This document shows, in pieces, positions 6,815 to 12,577 of a stretch of 31,557 bases of DNA (positions are counted from its first letter, which is position 1; each line of letters begins with the position of its first letter). Source of the stretch: a virus; the IMG/VR virus record IMGVR_UViG_3300021475_000041, positions 1 to 31,557 of that record, one strand, 5' to 3'. A program made the position numbers and the translations under genes. The notes beneath the pieces are model-generated. The model had not been told where the DNA came from. It did no database searches and saw nothing but the letters and a program-made list of their open reading frames with translations.

Positions 6815-7110
6815 CCATTCCGTTCGGTCGGTGGACGCGGAAAGCCAATGCACGCGGGGGAGGTGCAACCTCACCCCCAGGGATCTCGGTCGCCGGCGAA
6901 CCGTGCGCCCGATTCGTCCGATTCGCCGAGTCGCGTTTCACGTGGAACACAACGCGAACCCAACTAGCGGTTGCTGCACGCGCCGAGTTGGGTCTATCAA
7001 TTCGTCATCGTCGCGAGCGGTGCGCGCGGTTATCCTCCCGCGTATCGAGCGACGGTGCCTCGGATAAGCGACCGCGACCTCACTTCGGCCGGTCCCAGCC
7101 CCTCGAATAA
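6811..7110 (+). CDS. doubtful ORF over the parS-containing region
   Basis: A GTG frame overlaps the winged-helix stop (GTGA) and has GGAGGG nine bases upstream, so translation is possible. Against it, the 99-residue product is Arg-rich with no domain, it contains the palindromic parS-like site, and its stop codon falls inside the loop of the terminator at 7087-7130. I think the region is mainly regulatory or non-coding, with at most a short coupled peptide. Confidence 0.25.
   Translation: MTIPFGRWTRKANARGGGATSPPGISVAGEPCARFVRFAESRFTWNTTRTQLAVAARAELGLSIRHRRERCARLSSRVSSDGASDKRPRPHFGRSQPLE
6934..6949. promoter_or_regulatory. parS-like ParB-binding site
   Basis: On the minus strand the sixteen bases read TGTTCCACGTGAAACG, which matches the bacterial chromosomal parS sequence TGTTCCACGTGAAACA at fifteen of sixteen positions, including the whole CACGTG core. 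It lies in the gap between the early operon and the accessory block. It could recruit host ParB, or be the target of a phage partition protein; the ParB-like protein at 7482 lacks a visible HTH. Confidence 0.65.
6958..6993. repeat. 8-bp inverted repeat with long loop
   Basis: ACCCAACT (6958-6965) and AGTTGGGT (6986-6993) form a perfect stem around a 20-base loop just downstream of the parS-like site. There is no T-run after it, so it is not a terminator. It may be a protein site or RNA structure; function unknown. Confidence 0.4.
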
Positions 7111-7130
7111 CGTGGGCCGGCCGGTTTTTT
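7087..7130 (+). terminator. intrinsic terminator after the early operon
   Basis: GGCCGG-T-CCCA (7087-7097) pairs with TGGGCCGGCC (7113-7122) with one bulged T, followed by GG and six T residues (7125-7130). This closes the rightward early transcript before the gene at 7144. Confidence 0.75.
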
Positions 7131-7143
7131 CTTATCGGGAGCA

Positions 7144-7491
7144 ATGCCGGACCAACTGACGCGCGGCGCCGTGGTGCACTACGCCGAGCAATCGCTCATC
7201 GTCTGGACGCACAAGCCTGACGGCATTGCGCTCGGTATAGCGATCAGACCGCAGACCGGTCCGCGTCATCGTTCGCACGTTCCCATTTCCCCGACTGCTT
7301 GCCTGCCGCTCGGCTTGCGTCCGCGCGCCTCGATCGTCGCGACCGCCGAGCCGATGATCGCGATCCACCAGCCGCCGCGCGTGCTCGGTCTCGCGCCGGC
7401 AACGCTCCTGGCAGAGATCGCCGATACGATCCGCCGCGCGCACATCGCGAACCGCTTCGAGGTTGCGATGACCGGAGCGATATGGGCGTGA
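7144..7491 (+). CDS. hypothetical protein, 115 aa
   Basis: First gene after the terminator, with GGGAG six bases before the ATG. It starts M-P-D-Q-L-T-R-G-A-V-V-H-Y and looks like a small beta-rich N-terminal half followed by helices (A-T-L-L-A-E-I-A-D-T-I-R-R-A-H-I-A). The end overlaps the ParB-like gene by ten bases, so the two are likely co-translated. I do not recognise the family; the early R-G-A-V-V-H segment recalls SH3-like small proteins but is not enough to assign one. Confidence 0.5.
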   Translation: MPDQLTRGAVVHYAEQSLIVWTHKPDGIALGIAIRPQTGPRHRSHVPISPTACLPLGLRPRASIVATAEPMIAIHQPPRVLGLAPATLLAEIADTIRRAHIANRFEVAMTGAIWA

Positions 7492-8075
7492 CCGCTCGGC
7501 GAGCGGCGAAGACATCGCCGGCGCCGACGATCCAGTGGCCGGCCGATCGCGTCGAGCGCTGGTCGATCGAACGATTGATCCCGTATGCGCGCAACGCGCG
7601 GACCCACTCGGATGCGCAGATCGCGCAGATCGCCGCGTCGATCCGCGAATGGGGCTGGACCATGCCGGTGCTGGTCGATGGCGACGGCACGTTGATCGCC
7701 GGCCACGGTCGCGTGCTCGCGGCGCGGCAACTCGGTATCGCCGAGATTCCGACGATGACCGCGCGCGGCTGGAGCGAGTCGCAGATCAAGGCATACCGGC
7801 TCGCCGACAATCAACTCGCGACGCTCTCGGGTTGGGACGATCAGCTACTCGGCGTCGAGCTTGCCGAGCTTCGCGCGGTCGGCGCCAACCTCGAACTGAT
7901 CGGCTTCGCGACCGGCGACGTCGATAAGCTCATCAACGGACCGCAGGCGCCGAGTCAGTTTGGCGCCTATGACGAGTCGATCCCGGTCGAGCACACCTGT
8001 CCTAAGTGCGGATTCCGCTGGTCGGGCGGATCGAGCGGACCGGCGGGCGAAGGCGGCGATGATCCGTCCGAATAG
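7482..8075 (+). CDS. ParB/Srx-fold N-terminal domain protein with zinc ribbon
   Basis: The protein has 197 residues, with its start at 7482 inside the upstream gene's end. Residues 25-95 are a ParB N-terminal domain: L-I-P-Y-A-R-N-A-R-T-H-S, I-R-E-W-G-W-T-M-P-V-L-V-D, and A-G-H-G-R-V-L-A-A-R-Q-L-G, the position of the nucleotide-binding G-E-R-R-x-x-A motif. No ParB-type helix-turn-helix follows; instead a C-x-x-C pair (H-T-C-P-K-C-G-F-R-W) near residues 171-177 suggests a half zinc ribbon. In phages such proteins often lie beside DNA methyltransferases and act in DNA modification or nicking rather than partition. It overlaps the methyltransferase by 17 bases. Confidence 0.78.
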   Translation: MGVTARRAAKTSPAPTIQWPADRVERWSIERLIPYARNARTHSDAQIAQIAASIREWGWTMPVLVDGDGTLIAGHGRVLAARQLGIAEIPTMTARGWSESQIKAYRLADNQLATLSGWDDQLLGVELAELRAVGANLELIGFATGDVDKLINGPQAPSQFGAYDESIPVEHTCPKCGFRWSGGSSGPAGEGGDDPSE

Positions 8076-9342
8076 CAAGCCGCCGTATTGCATACCGTCG
8101 ATGGTCGAGATCGCGGCGATTCCGTTCAACGGATTGCGCGCGGTCTCGACGTTCTCCGGTTGCGGCGGTTCGTCGCTCGGCTATCGCATGGCAGGCTTCA
8201 AGGTCGCCTGGGCGAACGAATTCATCCCGGCCGCGCGCGATACCTACCGCGCTAACTTCCCCGATACGCGGATCGATGAGCGCGACATCCGGCAAGTCGA
8301 GCCTGCGGAGATACTCGACGCGGCCGGCGTGCTCGCCGGCGAGCTTGATCTATTGGACGGCTCGCCGCCGTGCGCGAGCTTTTCGATGGCCGGCAAACGG
8401 CAGCGCCATTGGGGACAGGTCAAGCGCTACTCGGATGGCAAGCAGCGCACTGACGATCTATTCTTCCAGTTCGTGCGGCTGCTGCGCGGTCTCCAGCCGC
8501 GCGTGTTCGTCGCTGAGAACGTCGCCGGTCTCGTTAAGGGCGTGGGCAAAGGGTTCTTTCTCGATATCCTGGCGGCGTTGAAAGACTGCGGCTACCGCGT
8601 CGAGGCGCGGCTACTCGATGCGCAATGGCTCGGCGTTCCGCAAGCGCGGCAACGGCTGTTCTTTGTCGGGACGCGGCTCGATCTCGCGATCGCTCCGGCG
8701 TTTCCGACGCCGCTCGCATACCGCTACAGCGTCCGCGACGCGCTGCCGTGGATCGGCGCGATCGAGCACGCTAACGGGTTCAACGGTCACGCTATGGAGC
8801 CGGTCGGCGTGCCGGCGCGAACCGTCCAGGCGGGCCGCTCGCTCAAGGTCCGCGTCAGCACCGCGCATCGGTCGCGCTCGATCGACGAACCGGCGCCGAC
8901 CGTGCAGACGCACAATAACCGGCACACCCGGAGCGAGATGGCGATCGAGACCGAAGCGGATATGTCGCGCTATGCGGTCGGTCGCGAGCTAGACAAGCTC
9001 GGACAGGGCCAGCAATCGGCGCGATACTTTCAGCTTACGCGCGCGTCGCTCGACGCGCCGGCCGGGACGATTACCGCAGAGGGCGGCAATCCGAGCCTCG
9101 CGTCGGTCGCGCATCCGACCGAGTGCCGCAAGTTTTCGATTGCCGAGCTACGCGCGATCTGCGGCTTTCCGGCAGACTTCGTGCTGACCGGAACCTACGC
9201 GCAGCAATGGGAACGGCTCGGTCGCGCGGTGCCGCCGCCGATGATGGCGGCGATCGCGGCGACGATCCGCGATCGCGTGCTAGACCCCAAACGCGAAAAG
9301 GGCGCGGATCGCTCCGCGCCCCTTCGTCGAGCAGCCGCGTGA
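8059..9342 (+). CDS. C5-cytosine DNA methyltransferase with Arg in motif X; candidate DNA carboxymethyltransferase
   Basis: The protein has 427 residues. The catalytic core is complete: motif I T-F-S-G-C-G-G-S-S-L-G (31-41), motif II with Glu54, motif IV G-S-P-P-C-A-S-F-S with nucleophile Cys105, motif VI E-N-V (153-155), and motif VIII Q-A-R-Q-R (195-199). The target-recognition region follows (about 250-345). Motif X, normally Q-x-G-N-x-V, reads R-L-G-R-A-V, with Arg389 (codon 9223-9225) in place of the Asn that contacts the cofactor. Changing this Asn to a basic residue in M.MpeI is reported to let the enzyme use carboxy-SAM and form 5-carboxymethylcytosine. With CmoA-like and AsnB-like genes nearby, the same activity is proposed here; ordinary 5-methylation is the alternative. 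Confidence 0.85.
   Translation: MIRPNSKPPYCIPSMVEIAAIPFNGLRAVSTFSGCGGSSLGYRMAGFKVAWANEFIPAARDTYRANFPDTRIDERDIRQVEPAEILDAAGVLAGELDLLDGSPPCASFSMAGKRQRHWGQVKRYSDGKQRTDDLFFQFVRLLRGLQPRVFVAENVAGLVKGVGKGFFLDILAALKDCGYRVEARLLDAQWLGVPQARQRLFFVGTRLDLAIAPAFPTPLAYRYSVRDALPWIGAIEHANGFNGHAMEPVGVPARTVQAGRSLKVRVSTAHRSRSIDEPAPTVQTHNNRHTRSEMAIETEADMSRYAVGRELDKLGQGQQSARYFQLTRASLDAPAGTITAEGGNPSLASVAHPTECRKFSIAELRAICGFPADFVLTGTYAQQWERLGRAVPPPMMAAIAATIRDRVLDPKREKGADRSAPLRRAAA
9300..9321 (-). terminator. intrinsic terminator for the minus-strand lipoprotein gene
   Basis: A perfect nine-base stem GGGCGCGGA/TCCGCGCCC with loop TCGC. Read on the minus strand it is followed by TTTTC. It sits within the last codons of the methyltransferase gene, so one sequence serves both the protein's basic tail and the terminator of the converging gene. 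Confidence 0.7.
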
Positions 9343-9350
9343 TGGTCGGC

Positions 9351-9689
9351 TTACCAGCAGCCGAACCGGCAGACGACAACCGGATAGACCGGCGTCACAT
9401 AGACCGGATGGCTCGCCGCGTAGCCGGCGGCAGCGCCCGCCGCCGCCGCGCCGAGCACCGCGAGAAAGCCGGTCGCGACTTCGGCGGCTTGCTGGTTATG
9501 CTCGGCGTTCACCTGGGCCTGGAGCGGCGCGACTTGCTCGCAAGCCGCTTGAATACCCTTCGCGCAGCCGGCGCGAACGCCGTCGAGATACGGCTGAGAC
9601 GGCGCCGCGCAGGCGGTTACGGCGAGCAGCGTCGCGAGCGTCGCCAATTTGAGCGAGCGCGCGCGGTTGGATAGGATCGAGATTGTCAT
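9351..9689 (-). CDS. putative outer-membrane or periplasmic lipoprotein (moron)
   Basis: A 112-residue minus-strand gene with AAGGA nine bases before its start. Residues 1-28 are a lipoprotein signal: a basic N-region (R-A-R-S-L-K), a hydrophobic stretch L-A-T-L-L-A-V, and a lipobox ending T-A-C at Cys27. The mature part has four further Cys and a Gly/Ala-rich segment (A-A-A-G-A-A-A-G-Y) near residues 81-90 that may insert in a membrane. It runs against its neighbours and ends three bases before its own terminator region. Possible roles are lysogenic conversion, surface exclusion or a lysis lipoprotein; none can be chosen from sequence. Confidence 0.65.
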   Translation of the reverse strand: MTISILSNRARSLKLATLATLLAVTACAAPSQPYLDGVRAGCAKGIQAACEQVAPLQAQVNAEHNQQAAEVATGFLAVLGAAAAGAAAGYAASHPVYVTPVYPVVVCRFGCW

Positions 9690-9722
9690 CGGGCGGGGTC
9701 CTTCCGCTTGGGTGATAGAGGG

Positions 9723-9754
9723 ACGGCGCCGACCGTTCGCGCGGTCGGCGCCGT
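9723..9754. terminator. 13-bp perfect hairpin between two minus-strand genes
   Basis: ACGGCGCCGACCG (9723-9735) pairs exactly with CGGTCGGCGCCGT (9742-9754) around loop TTCGCG. There is no T-run on either side, so termination would be imperfect. It may separate the DUF3489 gene from the lipoprotein gene or stabilise an RNA end. Confidence 0.5.
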
Positions 9755-9770
9755 TATTCGCTTTCGTCGA

Positions 9771-10406
9771 TCAAGCGGCGATATACCGCGTCTTGCCGTC
9801 CTCCCCCTTCGTCTTGGTGACCGAGCCGGCCGGCAGCAGCTTGATGACCCGCGAGATCGTCGCGCCGGCGGCTTGCCAGCCGAGTTTCTTGCAGACCTCC
9901 GCCTCGGTCGCGCCGTTCGGCCGGCGCATCATGTCGGCGATCGTCGCCTTGCTACCGGTCATCGGCTTCGTCTCGGCTTGCTTGCTCGCCTTCGCCGGCT
10001 TCGCCGCCTTCGGCGCCTTCGGCAACGCGGCGAGCGTCGCCTCTAGCTCGCGCCGCGCCTTGGCGAGCTTGTTCCGCTCGGACTGGAGTCCCGTCGCCCT
10101 CCCCTTCGCGCGCAGCGCTTCGATTTGGGCCTTGAGATCGTCCGCCTTGGCGGCGGCGGCGCCGAGCGTCGCGGGAGACGGTCCGCTCGCCGGCTTCGCC
10201 TTCGCGGCTTCCTTCCGCGCGGCTTCGTTCATCGGAAAGAGCTTCGCCAGTCCAGCCGGACCGGCCTTGCCCGTGCGAGCCGTCTTGGCGGCGCGCTTGG
10301 CTTCGTTCTTCGCGATGTTCTTGTCCATCGCCTTGCGGACAGCCGCCGTCTTGGCAGACATGCCATTGACCTTGCGGGCGGCGGACTTCAGTGTCTTGGT
10401 TGCCAT
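9771..10406 (-). CDS. Lys/Ala-rich DUF3489 protein
   Basis: A 211-residue minus-strand gene. Residues 1-140 are very rich in Lys and Ala, with a likely coiled coil at about 85-130 (D-D-L-K-A-Q-I-E-A-L-R and L-A-K-A-R-R-E-L-E-A-T-L). The C-terminal 65 residues match DUF3489, a small winged-helix-like domain: I-A-D-M-M-R-R-P-N-G-A-T-E-A-E-V, then L-G-W-Q-A-A-G-A-T-I-S-R-V, ending with K-T-R-Y. Such proteins occur widely in alphaproteobacteria and their phages and probably bind DNA, in a histone-like or regulatory role. It lies opposite to the modification genes on each side. Confidence 0.7.
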   Translation of the reverse strand: MATKTLKSAARKVNGMSAKTAAVRKAMDKNIAKNEAKRAAKTARTGKAGPAGLAKLFPMNEAARKEAAKAKPASGPSPATLGAAAAKADDLKAQIEALRAKGRATGLQSERNKLAKARRELEATLAALPKAPKAAKPAKASKQAETKPMTGSKATIADMMRRPNGATEAEVCKKLGWQAAGATISRVIKLLPAGSVTKTKGEDGKTRYIAA

Positions 10407-10435
10407 TGCTTTAGTCTCCAGTGGGTTACGGTTCC

Positions 10436-10470
10436 GAGGCGCCGCGTCAACGGCGCCTCAATCGTTTTTT
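10436..10470 (+). terminator. intrinsic terminator upstream of the AsnB-like gene
   Basis: GAGGCGCCG (10436-10444) pairs perfectly with CGGCGCCTC (10451-10459), then AATCG and six T residues. It reads in the plus direction and would block transcripts coming through the minus-strand morons, which implies a separate promoter for 10512 onward within about 40 bases, or regulated read-through. Confidence 0.65.
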
Positions 10471-10511
10471 CGCGGGTATCCGCACCAACCTCCAGCGCAA
10501 TCGTGTGCGTT

Positions 10512-11876
10512 ATGTGCGGAATAATCGGCGGTTACGCCGCGTGGAGCTTTGACGTCGCCGCGCGGCTCGACTTGATCCGTCATCGCGGTCCGGACGGTTC
10601 CGGCGTCTGCACAATCGGTCCGGCGACGCACGGCCACGTCCGCCTGTCGCTGCTCGATCTCACGGACGCATCGGCGCAGCCGTTCCGCTACGGCGACGCG
10701 GTGCTGAGCTTCGTCGGCGAGATTTGGAATTACCGCGCGGTGCGCGCCGAGCTTGAAGCGCAGGGCGTCGCGTTCCGCACTACCGGCGATACCGAAGTGC
10801 TCGCCGCCGCGCTCGCGACCTGGGGCGACGCCGCGCTATCTCGGCTCGAAGGCATGTTCGCGTTCGCCTGGAGCACGCCCGATCGGCACATCCTTGTGCG
10901 CGACCGGTTCGGCAAGGTGCCGCTTTACGTCTCGCGGCGCGGCGGCGCGTTCGCCTGGGCCAGCGAGCGCAAGGGGCTGGGCCGTGAGTGGCCCGCAACC
11001 GCGCTGCCGCCAGGAACCCTCCTAGACCTCGCAACGGGGCAGGTCTCGGCGTGGTATGCGCTTCCGCGCACCGTCGCCGACGATCGTCCGTTGATCGAGG
11101 TCCTCGAGGCCGGCGTCCGCGCGCGGCTGGTCGCCGACGCGCCGCTCTGTTGCCTGATCTCCGGCGGTCTCGATAGCAGTCTCGTGCTGATGCTGGCGCG
11201 CCGGCACAAGCCGGATGTGGTCGCCTATACCGCCGTGCTCGATCAAGGATCGCTCGATCTGCGAGCGGCGCGCCGGCTCTGCCGCGAGCAACAGGTCAGA
11301 TTGATCGAGGTCCCGGTCCGCGCGCCCACGTCGCAAAGTCTCGCCGACGCGGCGCGCGTGATCGAGATCAACAGCAAGGCGCAGATCGAGATTGCGGCGC
11401 TGTGCATACCGCTCGCGCGCGCCATCGCCGGCGACGGCTTCAAGGCGTGCCTGTCCGGCGAAGCGGCCGATGAGTTGTTCGGCGGCTACGGCTCGCTGTG
11501 CATCAAGGGTTCCAAGGCCGACGATGCCGGCTGGCGCGCGCTGCGCATCGCGCAACTCGAAAAGATGGCGCGCGGTAACTTCGTCCGCTGCAACAAGGCA
11601 TTCATGGCGGCTGGCGTCGAGTGCCGGTTGCCCTTCATGGAGCGTGCGCTAGTCGAGCGCGTATTGAGTATGCCGAAGCGTGCCTGTCCGCCAGGAAAGC
11701 GCGCGCTAAAGCAAGCCGCCGCCGGCGTGATACCGCCGTGGATCATCAGCCGTCCGAAAGACACCTTCCAGGGCGCGAGCGGTATGGCGGACGCAGCGGC
11801 GCGCGCGGTCGCCTATCCGGCGGCGTTTTACCGCGCCGAGATCATGACGCAGTTCGGATCATCCGCGAGAGACTGA
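10512..11876 (+). CDS. asparagine-synthetase-like glutamine amidotransferase; candidate base-amidating enzyme
   Basis: A 454-residue protein whose ATG is fixed by the required Cys2 after Met removal. Residues 1-185 are a class II glutaminase domain: M-C-G-I-I-G-G, H-R-G-P-D (24-28), R-L-S-L-L-D (44-49), G-E-I-W-N-Y (69-74), G-D-T-E-V (92-96). Residues 195-454 are the ATP-dependent synthetase domain with the pyrophosphatase loop S-G-G-L-D-S-S (217-223) and S-G-E-A-A-D-E-L-F-G-G-Y (315-326). It is about 100 residues shorter than E. coli AsnB. The oxyanion-hole Asn before G-E-I is Val68, so glutamine use may be weakened. Next to the CmoA-like gene it may amidate a carboxymethyl group rather than aspartate. 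Confidence 0.85.
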   Translation: MCGIIGGYAAWSFDVAARLDLIRHRGPDGSGVCTIGPATHGHVRLSLLDLTDASAQPFRYGDAVLSFVGEIWNYRAVRAELEAQGVAFRTTGDTEVLAAALATWGDAALSRLEGMFAFAWSTPDRHILVRDRFGKVPLYVSRRGGAFAWASERKGLGREWPATALPPGTLLDLATGQVSAWYALPRTVADDRPLIEVLEAGVRARLVADAPLCCLISGGLDSSLVLMLARRHKPDVVAYTAVLDQGSLDLRAARRLCREQQVRLIEVPVRAPTSQSLADAARVIEINSKAQIEIAALCIPLARAIAGDGFKACLSGEAADELFGGYGSLCIKGSKADDAGWRALRIAQLEKMARGNFVRCNKAFMAAGVECRLPFMERALVERVLSMPKRACPPGKRALKQAAAGVIPPWIISRPKDTFQGASGMADAAARAVAYPAAFYRAEIMTQFGSSARD

Positions 11877-11878
11877 GC

Positions 11879-12577
11879 ATGGACGCCGCGCCGAGCTTCG
11901 ATATTCCGAGCAATTGGACCTTCGAGGACAAGGGTGTTGCCGATGGCTTCGATCGGCACGTCCGCGAACAGCTACCGTGGTATGAGTTGGCGACCGGCGC
12001 AGTCGCGCACGTCGCGCGGCATTACATTCCGCTCGATGGCGTGGTCTATGATCTCGGCGCGGCGACCGGCAATATCGGGCGCGCGCTCGCGCCGACGCTG
12101 CAAGTGCGCAAAGCGATGCTGATATCGGTCGAGCCGTCCGCCGAGATGGCAGCGGCGTATCGCGGACCGCAGCGCAATAACCTGGAGATCGAGCGCGCCG
12201 AGCGCGTCAAGTTTCAACCGTTCGATGTCGCGGTCGCATTCCTGACGCTGATGTTCGTCCCCGTCGCCGAGCGCGCGCCGTTGCTCGATCGCCTATTCGA
12301 CGCGATGCGTCCCGGCGGCGTGCTGATCGTATTCGATAAGTGCGAGGCGGACAGCGGCTATGCGGGCACTGTGCTGTGGCGCCTGGCGCTAGCAGGAAAG
12401 CTCGCAACCGGCGTCGATCCTGCCGAGATCGTCGCTAAAGAATTGTCGCTGTCCGGCGTGCAGCGTCCGCTATCGCGCGGCGTGTTGCCGGCGCACGCGC
12501 TCGAATTCTTCCGCTTCGGCGAATTCGCCGGCTGGCTGATCGAAAAGGAAATCCCAAGATGTCGCCAGGACCCATGA
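11879..12577 (+). CDS. CmoA-like SAM enzyme; candidate carboxy-SAM synthase
   Basis: The protein has 232 residues and begins two bases after the AsnB-like stop. It follows CmoA along its whole length: W-T-F-E (13-16), V-A-D-G-F-D-R-H-V near 20-28, P-W-Y for P-G-Y, the SAM-binding V-Y-D-L-G-A-A-T-G-N (56-65), F-L-T-L-M-F-V, R-P-G-G-V-L-I-V-F-D-K (144-154), and the CmoA-specific region V-D-P-A-E-I (179-184). CmoA turns SAM plus prephenate into carboxy-SAM. In my by-eye alignment the E. coli Arg199 that binds the carboxylate falls at Glu188, beside Lys187, so cofactor synthesis is not assured. No CmoB partner is present, which argues against the usual tRNA role. Confidence 0.75.
   Translation: MDAAPSFDIPSNWTFEDKGVADGFDRHVREQLPWYELATGAVAHVARHYIPLDGVVYDLGAATGNIGRALAPTLQVRKAMLISVEPSAEMAAAYRGPQRNNLEIERAERVKFQPFDVAVAFLTLMFVPVAERAPLLDRLFDAMRPGGVLIVFDKCEADSGYAGTVLWRLALAGKLATGVDPAEIVAKELSLSGVQRPLSRGVLPAHALEFFRFGEFAGWLIEKEIPRCRQDP

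Noticed and set aside
6958-6993. Hairpin considered as a tRNA or terminator
   Set aside because: No cloverleaf arms, no anticodon loop geometry and no T-run after the stem.
7144-7491. MazF/PemK-type toxin
   Set aside because: Only a weak early R-G-x-V-V resemblance, no conserved catalytic residues and no antitoxin partner beside it.
6934-8075. Complete ParABS partition locus
   Set aside because: A parS-like site and a ParB-fold protein are present, but there is no ParA ATPase and the ParB-like protein has no HTH or dimerisation domain.
9649-10524. Long plus-strand frame of 291 codons
   Set aside because: It is the mirror of the Lys/Ala-rich DUF3489 gene on the minus strand; its product has the composition expected of an antisense frame and no domain.
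10512-12577. Phage tRNA wobble modification by the CmoA-like and AsnB-like genes
   Set aside because: Kept only as an alternative: no CmoB or tRNA gene is present, and the Arg-motif-X DNA methyltransferase in the same block gives DNA as a better substrate.
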